64,000 bases of DNA from UBA1756 sp045130235 (GTDB taxonomy: Bacteria; Bacteroidota; Bacteroidia; Bacteroidales; WCHB1-69), in NCBI GenBank assembly GCA_045130235.1, contig JBGUPJ010000021.1, positions 1 through 64,000 on the forward strand. The letters run 5' to 3'. A program made the position numbers and the translations under genes. The notes beneath the pieces were generated by a model. That model searched no databases, was not told the origin of the DNA, and saw only the letters and a program-made list of their open reading frames with translations. Shown one piece after another: positions 52,766-62,366 of this stretch (position 1 is its first letter; each line of letters opens with the position of its first letter).

Positions 52766-55525
52766 ATGGATTACAACTTTAGAGAAGTGGAAAAGCGCTG
52801 GCAGCAGGAGTGGCGCGAGCAAAAAACTTACCATGTGGAGGAAGATTCCTCCAAACCGAAGTTCTATGTGTTGGATATGTTCCCCTACCCCTCCGGCGCC
52901 GGACTGCATGTGGGGCATCCCCTCGGCTATATCGCTTCCGACATCTACGCCCGCTACAAACGCCAGCAGGGCTTCAACGTGCTGCACCCGATGGGCTACG
53001 ACGCTTTCGGCCTTCCCGCCGAACAGTACGCCATACAGACCGGTCAGCACCCTGCCGTGACCACCCGCCAGAATATCGCCCGCTACCGCGAGCAACTCGA
53101 CAAGATCGGCTTCTCGTTCGACTGGGACCGCGAGGTGCGTACCGCCGACCCCAAGTACTACAAGTGGACGCAGTGGGTGTTCATCCGCCTCTTTAACCAT
53201 TATTACGACCAAGAACTTGATAAGGCGCGTCCTATCAGTGAGTTAGTGGAGAAATTTGCCGCCAATGGCACTGAGGGTGTCCATGCCGCAGAAACCAAAC
53301 CGCTGGAGTTCACCGCCGCCGAGTGGAACGCGATGGACGAAACCCACCAGCAGGAAATCCTGCTCAACTACCGTCTCGCCTATATCGCCGACACGTGGGT
53401 GAACTGGTGTCCGAAACTCGGCACCGTGCTTGCCAACGATGAGGTGGTGAACGGCGTGTCGGAGCGTGGCGGCTTTCCGGTAGAACGCAAACTGATGAAA
53501 CAGTGGATTTTGCGCGTTTCCGCCTATGCCGAACGTCTCCTCAAAGGCCTCGAAACCTTGGAGTGGAGCGACTCCATCAAGGAGGTGCAGCGCAACTGGA
53601 TCGGCCGCAGCGAAGGCGCCTTCATCCGTTTCCCCATCGTGAATAACGAAAATACCCTCGACATTTTCACCACCCGTCCCGATACCATCTTCGGGGTTTC
53701 GTTTATGGTGCTCTGTCCGGAACATTCACTGATTGAGCAGCTTACCACACCCGACCGAAAAGAGGAGGTGGAGAAGTATGTGACCTGGGCACGCAACCGC
53801 TCCGAAACCGACCGCCAGACCGAGGTGCGCAAGGTGAGCGGTGTGTTCACAGGCGCTTACGCCGTCAACCCATTCACTCACGAGCAGGTGCCCATCTGGG
53901 TGGCTGAGTACGTGCTGGCCGGCTACGGTACCGGCGGCATCATGGCCGTGCCCGCTCACGACAGCCGCGACTACGCCTTCGCCAAACATTTCAACCTGCC
54001 CATCCGTGAGGTCATCGCTGGCGGCGACATCGAGAAAGAGGCCTTCGAGACCAAAGACGGTATCGTGGTCAACTCCGACTTTATCAACGGAATGAAGGTG
54101 AAAGAGGCTGGTAAGTGCATCATTGAGAAGGTGAAAGAAATGGGAATAGGCTATGGCACAGTAAATTACCGCTTGCGCGACGCTATCTTCAGCCGCCAGC
54201 GTTACTGGGGCGAGCCGTTCCCGGTGTATTACAAAAACGGAATGCCTTATATGCTTTCAGATGACCAGCTGCCGTTGCTGCTGCCCGAAATCGATGAGTA
54301 CAAGCCCACCGAAACGGGCGAGCCGCCGTTGGCCCGCGCCGCCAACTGGACCTATCAGGGCTACCCGATGGAATACAGCACCATGCCCGGCTTCGCCGGC
54401 TCCAGCGGCTACTATCTCCGCTATATGGACCCGCACAACGATAAGGAATTCCTTTCCAAAGAGAAAAACGAATATTGGCAGGATGTGGATTTGTACGTGG
54501 GCGGCTCCGAGCACGCTACCGGCCACCTTATCTACTCCCGTTTCTGGAACAAGTTCCTCTTCGACCTTGGCATCGTATGCAAAGAAGAACCCTACAAGAA
54601 ACTGATTAATCAAGGTATGATTCAGGGGCGCACCAACTTCGTGTATCGTGTCAACGGCACCAACAAGTTCGTGTCGCTCAACCTGAGAGACCAGTACGAG
54701 GTGACGCCTATCCGTGTGGATGTCAACATTGTACATAACGATGTGCTCGACACGGAAGCCTTCAAAACCTGGCGTCCCGAGTATGCGGATGCGGAGTTTG
54801 TGATGGAGGATGGAAAGTACATCTGCGGATGGGAAATTGAGAAGATGTCGAAGTCGAAGTACAACGTGCAGAATCCCGACGACCTTGTGGAGAAGTACGG
54901 TGCCGACACGTTGCGTCTGTACGAGATGTTCCTCGGTCCCATCGAGTTGTCGAAGCCGTGGGACACCAACGGCATCGAGGGCGTGTTCCGTTTCATGAAG
55001 AAACTGTGGAGACTGTATCACGACAGCAACAACGAGTTCTGCGTCACCGACGACGAGCCGACCCGCGAGGAGTACAAGTCGCTGCACAAGGCCATCAAGA
55101 AGGTGGCCGAGGACAACGAGCGATTCTCGTTCAACACGGCGGTCAGCACGTTTATGATTGCGGTGAATGAGCTCACCGACCAGAAGTGCCACAAGCGGAA
55201 GATTGTGGAGCCGATGGCGATTCTGATTGCCGCCTATGCGCCGCACGTGGCCGAAGAGCTGTGGCACCTGCTGGGCAACGCCGGCAGCGTGGTGGATGCC
55301 ACCTTCCCGAAGTTCGACGAGTCGTACCTCGTGGAGAGCAGCGCCAAGTATCCGATTTCCTTCAACGGCAAGGTGCGTTTGCAGCGTGTGTTCCCCGCCG
55401 ACATGCAGCCCAAAGAGATCGAGGCCGCCATCATGGCCGACCCCGATGTGCAGCGTTACCTCGACGGCAAAACGCCCAAGAAGGTCATCGTGGTTCCGAA
55501 GAAAATTGTAAACGTGGTATTGTAG
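52766..55525 (+). CDS. leuS: Leucyl-tRNA synthetase
   Basis: The 919-residue protein has the class I synthetase landmarks: YPSGAGLHVGHPLGY (HVGH form of the HIGH motif) near residue 40, the CP1 editing insert with TTRPDTIFGVSF, and EKMSKSKYN (KMSKS loop). Length and order fit bacterial LeuRS. It charges tRNA-Leu in the cytoplasm. It has its own promoter and converges with the murF-alr gene, separated by 17 bases. Confidence 0.97.
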   Translation: MDYNFREVEKRWQQEWREQKTYHVEEDSSKPKFYVLDMFPYPSGAGLHVGHPLGYIASDIYARYKRQQGFNVLHPMGYDAFGLPAEQYAIQTGQHPAVTTRQNIARYREQLDKIGFSFDWDREVRTADPKYYKWTQWVFIRLFNHYYDQELDKARPISELVEKFAANGTEGVHAAETKPLEFTAAEWNAMDETHQQEILLNYRLAYIADTWVNWCPKLGTVLANDEVVNGVSERGGFPVERKLMKQWILRVSAYAERLLKGLETLEWSDSIKEVQRNWIGRSEGAFIRFPIVNNENTLDIFTTRPDTIFGVSFMVLCPEHSLIEQLTTPDRKEEVEKYVTWARNRSETDRQTEVRKVSGVFTGAYAVNPFTHEQVPIWVAEYVLAGYGTGGIMAVPAHDSRDYAFAKHFNLPIREVIAGGDIEKEAFETKDGIVVNSDFINGMKVKEAGKCIIEKVKEMGIGYGTVNYRLRDAIFSRQRYWGEPFPVYYKNGMPYMLSDDQLPLLLPEIDEYKPTETGEPPLARAANWTYQGYPMEYSTMPGFAGSSGYYLRYMDPHNDKEFLSKEKNEYWQDVDLYVGGSEHATGHLIYSRFWNKFLFDLGIVCKEEPYKKLINQGMIQGRTNFVYRVNGTNKFVSLNLRDQYEVTPIRVDVNIVHNDVLDTEAFKTWRPEYADAEFVMEDGKYICGWEIEKMSKSKYNVQNPDDLVEKYGADTLRLYEMFLGPIELSKPWDTNGIEGVFRFMKKLWRLYHDSNNEFCVTDDEPTREEYKSLHKAIKKVAEDNERFSFNTAVSTFMIAVNELTDQKCHKRKIVEPMAILIAAYAPHVAEELWHLLGNAGSVVDATFPKFDESYLVESSAKYPISFNGKVRLQRVFPADMQPKEIEAAIMADPDVQRYLDGKTPKKVIVVPKKIVNVVL

Positions 55526-55542
55526 GGTAGGGGATAATCTCG

Positions 55543-58005
55543 CTATTCCATCACATACACCCGCTGCACCCGCTTCGAGATGGCGGTGAGCAGGTGGTAT
55601 GGGATTTTGCCGATTCGGGCGGCGATGTCGTCAATCCGATTATCTTCCCCATAAACGATCACATCATCGCCCTCTCGTGCGTCGATGCCAGTGAGGTCGA
55701 TCATGGTCATGTCCATACATATCTTGCCGATGATGGGAGCGCGGCGGCCGTTCACCACCACACTGCCCACGCCGTTGCTGAGTTCCGGCGGGAAACCGTC
55801 GGCATAGCCGATGGGCAGGATGCCCACACGTGTTGGTTTTTCGGCCATATAGGTGCGGTTGTACCCTACGGTTTCGCCGGCTCCAATGGTCTCCACATGG
55901 GTGATGACGGTTTTTAGGGTGACCACATGCTGCAGGTGGGGCCGGTCGGCGGCTACCGACGAAAATCCGTACAGTCCGATGCCGAGCCGCACCATGTCGA
56001 AATGCGCCTGCGGGAAGCGGGTGATGCCGGCGCTGTTGTCGATGTGCCGCAGGATGGGGTATCCGATGCGCCCCTCGAGGTCGCGGGCAGCCGTGCTGAA
56101 ATAGTCGATTTGTGAAAGGGTGAACGCATCTTGTGAGGGATCTTCGGCGGCGGCGAGGTGCGAGAAGACGGAGGCCACCCTTAGGCGTGCATTGCGCGAC
56201 AAGGCCTCAGCCAACGCCGGCAGCTGCTCCTGCCGGAATCCCAAACGGTGCATGCCCGTGTCAATCTTAATATGGATGTTCACCTGCTCGATGTCGGGAC
56301 GGCGCTCCAGTGCGCGCTCCAGTTCGTGCAGCGAGTACAGGTTGAAAATCTCAGGCTCCAGCTGGTAGTCGATCATCATATCGTAACTTTCTCCCTCCGC
56401 GCCCAGCACAATGATGGGCAGCTTGATGTTCTTTTTGCGCAGGTTCACCCCCTCGTCGGTGTAGGCCACCGCCAGATAGTCGATGTGGTGGTACTGAAGC
56501 TCGTTGATGAGTTCCACGTCACCAAGGCCGTAGCATTGCGCCTTCACCATGGCCACCATCTTGGTACTCGGTTGGAGTTTCGACCGGTAGTAGGCGAGGT
56601 TGTTGACCAGTGCGGGCAGGCTGACATTCAGCACGGTACGATGCGACCGGAGTTTGAGGGCATCCACCACCCGCTCGAATTGGAAACTGCGGGCGCCTTT
56701 CACCAGGATGGCCTCCTGTGCGAAAGTGAGCTGCGGCAGCGCTTCGAGCAGTGCGGAGGTGGTAGGGTAAAAATGCTGTGACTTGATGTCGAAAAGATGC
56801 TGGTGGGCGCAAAGCTCGGTGCCCACGCCAATCATCTTGGTGATACCGTTGTTTTTTAATAACTGATTGATTTCCAGATAGTCATTATCGTCTAACTTGC
56901 CCATTTGAGCGAAGTCGGACAGGATGACGCTTTTTTTCTTGTACCGAATCTGCGATTTCAGGAAGTCGAGGGCTACCTGTAGCGAATTGAAGTCGAGACT
57001 ATAGGTGTCGTTTATTACAACCGATTGATTGATAGCCTCTTTCACTTCCATACGCATCTCTATCGGAGTGAGGCTGGTGAGTTTTTCGTTGATCTGGTCA
57101 GGGGTGAAGTTGAGGTGGAGCATCAGCACGATGGTGTGCAGGGCATTCTCGATGGAGGCGGAGTCGGTAAAGGGGATGATGAAGTCGTGGTCGTTGAGGG
57201 TAATGGCGGTGTCGTGGCTGCGCAGTTCCTCGCGACTGATATGGAAGGTGGCTTCTGATGATTTCCCCCATGATAGTTTTTGGAGAAAATAATATTTATC
57301 TTGTTGTAATGTGTTGGAGATCAGTTTATCATCACAACAATAAATGAGGGTTTTGCAATGGTCGAACAGCCGTAGTTTCTCGTCTAATTTCTGTTGTTGG
57401 CTGGAGAAGAATTGGCCGTGGGCGGTGCCGATATTGGTGAGGATGCCGATGGTAGGTTGGATGATGCGGGCGAGGCGTTCCATTTCGCCGGGGCGGGAGA
57501 TGCCGGCCTCGAAGATGGCGAGGTTGTGGTGCGGCCGCATCTGCCATACTGAGAAGGGCACGCCGATCTGTGAGTTATAGCTGTTGGGACTGGCGATGAG
57601 GTGGAAGTTGTCGGACAGCATCTGTGTCAGCCACTCCTTGACGATGGTCTTGCCGTTGCTGCCGGTGATGCCGATGACGGGTATGTCGAATCGTTGGCGG
57701 TGGGTGGCGGCTGCCTGCTGCAGGGCGGCAATGCTGTCGTTTACCAGGAGGAAGTTGCACCCGTCGGCGGGTTGTTGCAGTGCGGCGGGGTCGGTGACCA
57801 CGAAGTTGCGCACGCCCTCTTGGATGAGCGTGGCGATGTACTGGTGGCCGTCGTGTTGTGGGGTGCGGATGGCGAAGAAGAGCGTGCGCTCGGGCCGCAG
57901 TAGGCGGCGGCTGTCGTACAGCAGCTCCGACACTTGCAGGTCGGGGCGTGCGAGGCGGCAGTCGAGCGTGTTGATATGTTCTGCAATCTCCTTGATCGTC
58001 GGCAT
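55543..58005 (-). CDS. murF-alr: Fused MurF (D-Ala-D-Ala-adding ligase) and alanine racemase
   Basis: The 820-residue protein combines two cell-wall enzymes. The N-terminal ~450 residues are MurF, with the ATP loop GITGSNGKTIVKEW and later VILSDFAQMGKLDD. The C-terminal ~370 residues are alanine racemase: MVAMVKAQCYGLGD with the PLP-binding lysine, HIKIDTGMHRLGF, RLGIGLYG and GAGETVGYNRTY containing the catalytic tyrosine. This fusion is characteristic of many Bacteroidetes. It supplies D-Ala and adds D-Ala-D-Ala to UDP-MurNAc-tripeptide. Confidence 0.95.
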   Translation of the reverse strand: MPTIKEIAEHINTLDCRLARPDLQVSELLYDSRRLLRPERTLFFAIRTPQHDGHQYIATLIQEGVRNFVVTDPAALQQPADGCNFLLVNDSIAALQQAAATHRQRFDIPVIGITGSNGKTIVKEWLTQMLSDNFHLIASPNSYNSQIGVPFSVWQMRPHHNLAIFEAGISRPGEMERLARIIQPTIGILTNIGTAHGQFFSSQQQKLDEKLRLFDHCKTLIYCCDDKLISNTLQQDKYYFLQKLSWGKSSEATFHISREELRSHDTAITLNDHDFIIPFTDSASIENALHTIVLMLHLNFTPDQINEKLTSLTPIEMRMEVKEAINQSVVINDTYSLDFNSLQVALDFLKSQIRYKKKSVILSDFAQMGKLDDNDYLEINQLLKNNGITKMIGVGTELCAHQHLFDIKSQHFYPTTSALLEALPQLTFAQEAILVKGARSFQFERVVDALKLRSHRTVLNVSLPALVNNLAYYRSKLQPSTKMVAMVKAQCYGLGDVELINELQYHHIDYLAVAYTDEGVNLRKKNIKLPIIVLGAEGESYDMMIDYQLEPEIFNLYSLHELERALERRPDIEQVNIHIKIDTGMHRLGFRQEQLPALAEALSRNARLRVASVFSHLAAAEDPSQDAFTLSQIDYFSTAARDLEGRIGYPILRHIDNSAGITRFPQAHFDMVRLGIGLYGFSSVAADRPHLQHVVTLKTVITHVETIGAGETVGYNRTYMAEKPTRVGILPIGYADGFPPELSNGVGSVVVNGRRAPIIGKICMDMTMIDLTGIDAREGDDVIVYGEDNRIDDIAARIGKIPYHLLTAISKRVQRVYVME

Positions 58006-58041
58006 CTTACGGTTTTTTGAAGGTAGGGTTTTTTAAGCCGA

Positions 58042-58049
58042 CAAAATTA
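58042..58049 (-). promoter_or_regulatory. Candidate -7 promoter box (TAATTTTG) for murF-alr
   Basis: On the minus strand TAATTTTG matches TAnnTTTG, 36 bases before the ATG at 58005. No convincing -33 element was seen. Confidence 0.5.
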
Positions 58050-58110
58050 CAATTATTCTTTGGAAAAATAACAGGGTGGGGAGGGTTTTGTTGAATTGTT
58101 GAATTGTTGG

Positions 58111-58206
58111 GGACATCCACCTCTGTCGCGGCAGGGATAGGAGCGGCACGAGCGAAGCGACGTAGAGCGTATAGCCCGACGGCGACCGCAGGGAGCCGGG
58201 CCGCCC
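58111..58206. repeat. GC-rich intergenic element
   Basis: A sharply GC-rich stretch with small palindromic pieces (CGAGCGAAGCG, CCCGACGGCG, GGGCCGCCC) lies between AT-rich flanks, after the end of the ABC permease gene. It looks like a dispersed, REP-like element, but no second copy occurs in this window, so this is tentative. Confidence 0.3.
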
Positions 58207-58234
58207 TAATTATAAAAAAAACAATAATTTAGAG

Positions 58235-59548
58235 TTATCGCATCCGAACCCAGCGCATCAGTTCCCGCCAAGAGACTTTCTTACCGTAGGTGAGCAGACC
58301 GATGCGGTAAATCTTGGCGGCGAAGGCAGTGCAGAGAAGGAAGGTGAGGAGTAGAATGCCGCCCGACATCAGCAGCTCCCAGAGAGGAACACCTGACGGA
58401 ATGCGGTAAAGCATGGCGATTGGGGAGGTAAACGGAATGAACGACAGCCAGCGGATGAGCTCGTGTTGCGGGGAAATACCGCTCACAATCACAATCAAGG
58501 AGATGATCAGGGGTATGCTGATGGGAAGCACCAGCTGGTTGGAGTCGGTCTCGTTGTCGGTGGCCGAACCCACTCCCGCATACAGGGCGGCGTACATCAA
58601 ATAACCGATGATGAAGAAGAACAGGAAGCAGACGATGAGGGTGCCGAAGGGGATGTTGTAAAAGCTTGAAATACTGGCGAAAACATCATTGTTGGAGGCT
58701 ACTGTTGCTCCCGCAAAATCGCTGCCGTTTTGCGCAATGGCCTCCGCGGTGGAATCATCAGACAGCAATTGAGGAATGAAGCTTCCCATGGAAAATAATA
58801 GAAAGATGATGATGGCAATCTGCGCCACGAACTGGGTCAGTCCGGCCAGCGCCACCCCGACAATTTTCCCCATCATGAACTGAAAGGGCTTCACCGATGA
58901 TACAATCACCTCGATAATACGGTTCGATTTTTCCTCTATCACGCTGCGCATCACTTGGTTGGCGTAGGTGAAGACAAAGAAGTAGATGAGGATGCCGCAG
59001 ATGATACCGATGATACGGTTCATCTCCACACTTTTCTCCTTGACCCGGCCGTCCTCGTTGATTTGCAGGGTTTGTATGTCGCTGTGTGAGCTCTCTTTAA
59101 CGATTTTGTACCGCTGTACGTCCACGTTGAACTCCTGTTGTAAGGCACGGTCGAACATCACCTCGTCCATCTGTTCCGCAATGCCGTTTTTCAAGTTCAA
59201 TGGCGGGTCTTTGTAAAAGAAAAGGTTGGCACGGTTCGACTGCGAGCCGCCAAGGATATGCAGCACCGCGTCACATTCGCCGTCCACACACCGCTTTTGA
59301 AGTCCCTCCAGCTCCCCACTTGGATACTCGAACTTGATTTTGGCGGTGTTGTGAAATTTGTTGATGAAATAGTTGTTGTCATCCAACACATATACCGTGC
59401 AGGTCTTTTCGGTGTGCTTGTCGAGGTACAAGGGCACCATCATCAGCACCACCATGACGATGGGGAAGAGTAAGGTGGTGAGGATGAACGATTTCTTTCT
59501 GATACGGGTGAGAAATTCTCGCGAAATGATGACCAATATTTTTTTCAT
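58235..59548 (-). CDS. ABC transporter permease (NatB/ABC-2 type)
   Basis: In this 437-residue protein, an N-terminal TM (LTTLLFPIVMVVLMMVPLYL) is followed by a large extracytoplasmic domain (~residues 45-185) and a cluster of five or six helices, including IIGIICGILIYFFVFTYANQVM and LVLPISIPLIISLIVIVSG. This is the layout of ABC-2/NatB-type permeases, which export ions or small molecules with the ATPase encoded just upstream on the same strand. The gap between the two genes is six bases. Confidence 0.88.
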   Translation of the reverse strand: MKKILVIISREFLTRIRKKSFILTTLLFPIVMVVLMMVPLYLDKHTEKTCTVYVLDDNNYFINKFHNTAKIKFEYPSGELEGLQKRCVDGECDAVLHILGGSQSNRANLFFYKDPPLNLKNGIAEQMDEVMFDRALQQEFNVDVQRYKIVKESSHSDIQTLQINEDGRVKEKSVEMNRIIGIICGILIYFFVFTYANQVMRSVIEEKSNRIIEVIVSSVKPFQFMMGKIVGVALAGLTQFVAQIAIIIFLLFSMGSFIPQLLSDDSTAEAIAQNGSDFAGATVASNNDVFASISSFYNIPFGTLIVCFLFFFIIGYLMYAALYAGVGSATDNETDSNQLVLPISIPLIISLIVIVSGISPQHELIRWLSFIPFTSPIAMLYRIPSGVPLWELLMSGGILLLTFLLCTAFAAKIYRIGLLTYGKKVSWRELMRWVRMR

Positions 59549-59554
59549 GACAGG

Positions 59555-60475
59555 CTAATGGTTTTCGTTTTGTGACTGGATCGTGTGGATGAAAATGTCG
59601 TTCATGGACGGGAGTACCTCTCCGAAGCTGAGGATGGAATGACGAGCGATAAAGTGCTGCAGGAGTTCGTTGGAGGAATGCCCGTTGGTGAGTAGCACCT
59701 GCCAGGTGGTGGTGGTATCATCGTTGGTGCGGCCTACCAGCTGCATCCATGCGGGCAGGTCGGAAATGTCGGGCTGTCCCTCGAAGGTGATGTGGTAGCG
59801 GTTCTGCCGGAAGTTGCGGCGCACCTCGTTGACAGCTCCTTCGATGATGACTTTCCCTTTGTTGATGAGGGCGATGTCGTCGCAAATCTCCTCCACCGAT
59901 GCCATGTTGTGGGTGGAGAGGATGATGGTGGCGCCCTTTTCTTTCAATTCCAGAATCTCTTTTTTCAGCTGCTCGGCATTGATGGGGTCGAAGCCCGAGA
60001 AGGGTTCGTCGAAAATGAGGAAGTCGGGGTTATGCACAACCGTCACAATAAATTGCACCTTTTGCTGCATGCCTTTCGACAGCTCTTCAACCCGCCGGTT
60101 CCACCACGACTCTATGCCAAGTTTATGAAACCAGCGGAGCAGCGACTCTGTGGCATCATGTTTCGACATTCCGCGCAGGCGGGCCATATAAATCGCCTGT
60201 TCCGACACTTTCATCTTCTTGTAAAGCCCGCGTTCTTCCGGCAGGTAGCCGATGTTGGAAACGTCGGCGGCGGTGAGGGGGTGGCCGAGAAAACGTATCT
60301 CTCCGCTGTCGGCAGTGTTGATGCAGGTCAGCAGACGAATCAGGGTGGTCTTGCCCGCGCCGTTAGGTCCCAGCAGACCGAAGATACGTCCCTTGGCGAT
60401 GGAAAGCGACAGGCTGTCTAACGCCTTGTGCTGTCCGAAACTCTTGGTAATATTCTCTACTTCAATGATGTTCAT
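59555..60475 (-). CDS. ABC transporter ATP-binding protein
   Basis: The 306-residue protein has Walker A GLLGPNGAGKTT, a signature region reading LSKGMQQKVQF instead of LSGGQ, and Walker B FLIFDEPFSGFDP, followed by the switch histidine in LSTHNMASVE. The C-terminal ~80 residues are the extension typical of NatA/ABC-2 ATPases. It powers the permease encoded downstream. It overlaps the DUF4290 gene by four bases. Confidence 0.93.
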   Translation of the reverse strand: MNIIEVENITKSFGQHKALDSLSLSIAKGRIFGLLGPNGAGKTTLIRLLTCINTADSGEIRFLGHPLTAADVSNIGYLPEERGLYKKMKVSEQAIYMARLRGMSKHDATESLLRWFHKLGIESWWNRRVEELSKGMQQKVQFIVTVVHNPDFLIFDEPFSGFDPINAEQLKKEILELKEKGATIILSTHNMASVEEICDDIALINKGKVIIEGAVNEVRRNFRQNRYHITFEGQPDISDLPAWMQLVGRTNDDTTTTWQVLLTNGHSSNELLQHFIARHSILSFGEVLPSMNDIFIHTIQSQNENH

Positions 60476-61176
60476 AAGCTTTCAGTAGCCGTGTTTTTGC
60501 GCTTTTTCTTGCGTTTTTTCTTCTTTTTGGCTGGCTGTGCCGTGTTGGTGGCCGGCAGGTCGGTGATGGTGTTGAAGGTGAAATCTTCAGGTAAGGTCAG
60601 CTTGCCGTCCGACAGCTGATACAACTGGCTGATAATGACCGAATCTTCCACTGTGTCGCGGTTCCAGGTCAGATAGAGTTTCTTCATCTGGTTGGCGATG
60701 TCTTTTGTGAGTTGCAGCTTCTCGGGGCCGTCCGGGTACTCCGTGACGGTCTGAATCATCTGGTCCAGATAGCGTCCGTACGAGCGTACACGTATGCCAG
60801 CTTTCTTGTATTCGCTTTTCGGAATGATGTGTACGGTTTCCTTCTCTTTCTCAGGCTTCGCAAAAGGTGAGTCAATGTCGAGCTGGTAGTTGGATATGAT
60901 AATCAGATGGTCCCACAGCTTCTGCCAGTAGTCCAGTGAGTCCTTCAGCTTTTGCAGCTGCGGGTCGGGCTGTGCATTGTTGTTGGTGGGCGGGTTGGTT
61001 GCGGTGCCAGAAGCCAGCGATGGCGAAATCATCGACATTGCCTTGATGATGGCTTTTGCAGCCTCATTGCGCTTTTGGCGGTCCTCAATGGTGACGGCCT
61101 GTTCGATCATCTTCTGGATATTCCGACCGTATTCTCTGATTTCTAATTTGTTACGAGCAGTGTTGTAATCGGGCAT
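60472..61176 (-). CDS. DUF4290 protein
   Basis: From ATG 61176 the protein has 234 residues; the longer frame runs back into the upstream gene and past the promoter. It begins YNTARNKLEIREYGRNIQKMI and has VRSYGRYLDQMIQTV later, the hallmarks of DUF4290, a Bacteroidetes-restricted helical family. The C-terminus is a very basic KKKKKRKKKRK tail. Function unknown; it is coupled to the ABC genes by a four-base overlap. Confidence 0.8.
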   Translation of the reverse strand: MPDYNTARNKLEIREYGRNIQKMIEQAVTIEDRQKRNEAAKAIIKAMSMISPSLASGTATNPPTNNNAQPDPQLQKLKDSLDYWQKLWDHLIIISNYQLDIDSPFAKPEKEKETVHIIPKSEYKKAGIRVRSYGRYLDQMIQTVTEYPDGPEKLQLTKDIANQMKKLYLTWNRDTVEDSVIISQLYQLSDGKLTLPEDFTFNTITDLPATNTAQPAKKKKKRKKKRKNTATESL

Positions 61177-61196
61177 GTTAGTTTTTCGTTTGGGTG

Positions 61197-61204
61197 CAAA
61201 GATA
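61197..61204 (-). promoter_or_regulatory. Bacteroidetes -7 promoter box (TATCTTTG) for DUF4290-ABC operon
   Basis: Exact TAnnTTTG match on the minus strand 20 bases before the DUF4290 ATG; it supports that start. Confidence 0.7.
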
Positions 61205-61238
61205 CTAATAAATTCGGAAATGGTGGAGTTTGGGCAAA

Positions 61239-62258
61239 TTATTCGATGTTCTCCTGTTGGCGCACATCCACTACTGGCACATCCACCACGTCCATAAGTG
61301 TCTCGCGGAGTTTGTCGCTGTGAAGGGTATAGCCATTCGGCGACCATGGATTGATGCTGATGGCCAGCAGTTTGGGTTGGCGTAGCACTGATATTTTGCC
61401 GCCTTTTTGCAGATAGGCCCGTACGGCCTGCGGGGAGGCGAATACACGGGTGAAGTCTTTGATAATCAGTTCGGTGTGGGCGGCTTCTGGTTGCACCCGA
61501 AGGGTGTCGAGCAGCTTGTCGCTCACTGCGCCGCTCACGAAAATCCGGTTGCCATGTCGGTAGAGTTTCTCTTTCTGCTGCTGCAACAGAAGTGCGGATG
61601 GGATTTCCAGATTCACGGGAGTGTCCTCTTCCGTGATGGCCCAGATGCCCTGTTCGATGCTGGCGAGTTGTGTGGTACAGGGCAGGTCGATGGAGGGCAG
61701 GTGCAGCAGGTCGTAGATGAAGCGGGTCTGGCGCACCAGCTCCTGCATATTGGTGGACAGCGCCGCGCCGGTGGCCAAGATCATGGCGTCGGTGATGGCG
61801 GGTGAGGCGAGGCTTTTGCGGGATAGGGCGCCGTCGACCAGAACGGTGGTCGCTCCTAACGCCTGCAATTCCACAATGACTTCGCGCAACAGTCCGGTGG
61901 TCACCGGGCCCGACAGGATGACCTTGCCGGTAGTGACGGCCCGGGCGGTCACCAGGCGGCCGAGTGCCGTCTGCCAGTCCGAAAGTTTCTGTATGTCAGC
62001 GGTGAGCCGGCGGGCATGATAGAACTTCTCGGAGGTGGAGAACAACGTGCCGGCGGTCAGTGTGATTTCAGGCTTGGCGGTGCGGGTCACCTGGTCGCAG
62101 CTCTCCCCGTCAATGCCGATAGAAGTCACCCCCACCGTGTGCCCCATGCGACTGCATCCCCGCAGCACATAATTCAAGCACTCCGTCTTTCCGGTGTTCT
62201 TCTCCATCCCTACAACGGCTACCGATTTGTATCTGCTAACTTCTTCTATTATAGACAT
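61239..62258 (-). CDS. P-loop protein, KamB-like
   Basis: The 339-residue protein has VAVVGMEKNTGKTECLNYV, a Walker A P-loop near residues 17-26, then TSIGIDGESCD, KPEITLTAGTLF, and VLVDGALSRKS with a Walker-B-like aspartate. The arrangement resembles proteins annotated as lysine 5,6-aminomutase reactivase subunit KamB. No aminomutase genes are near, so the role may differ. A nucleotide-dependent chaperone or activator of a cobalamin enzyme is possible. Confidence 0.6.
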   Translation of the reverse strand: MSIIEEVSRYKSVAVVGMEKNTGKTECLNYVLRGCSRMGHTVGVTSIGIDGESCDQVTRTAKPEITLTAGTLFSTSEKFYHARRLTADIQKLSDWQTALGRLVTARAVTTGKVILSGPVTTGLLREVIVELQALGATTVLVDGALSRKSLASPAITDAMILATGAALSTNMQELVRQTRFIYDLLHLPSIDLPCTTQLASIEQGIWAITEEDTPVNLEIPSALLLQQQKEKLYRHGNRIFVSGAVSDKLLDTLRVQPEAAHTELIIKDFTRVFASPQAVRAYLQKGGKISVLRQPKLLAISINPWSPNGYTLHSDKLRETLMDVVDVPVVDVRQQENIE

Positions 62259-62281
62259 ATAAATACTTCCAACTGGATTTG

Positions 62282-62289
62282 CAAAGATA
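62282..62289 (-). promoter_or_regulatory. Bacteroidetes -7 promoter box (TATCTTTG)
   Basis: Exact TAnnTTTG match on the minus strand, 23 bases before the ATG of the KamB-like gene. Confidence 0.7.
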
Positions 62290-62321
62290 GAATAATTTTG
62301 CGAAATAAGGGCGACGAAGGA

Positions 62322-62348
62322 TAAAAAAAGGCCGCTGGTGGGCGGCCT
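62322..62348 (-). terminator. Intrinsic terminator after mreB
   Basis: On the minus strand the stem AGGCCGC / GCGGCCT around a six-base loop is followed by seven T residues, 18 bases after the mreB stop. Confidence 0.85.
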
Positions 62349-62366
62349 GGCTTATCGTATGTTTTT

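Noticed and set aside
54257..55267. 336-codon minus-strand frame opposite leuS
   Set aside because: Mirror frame of a conserved synthetase gene; no protein-like motifs.
61177..61347. N-terminal extension of the DUF4290 protein
   Set aside because: It would run across the TATCTTTG promoter box and into the preceding gene; family members start at the YNTARNKL block.
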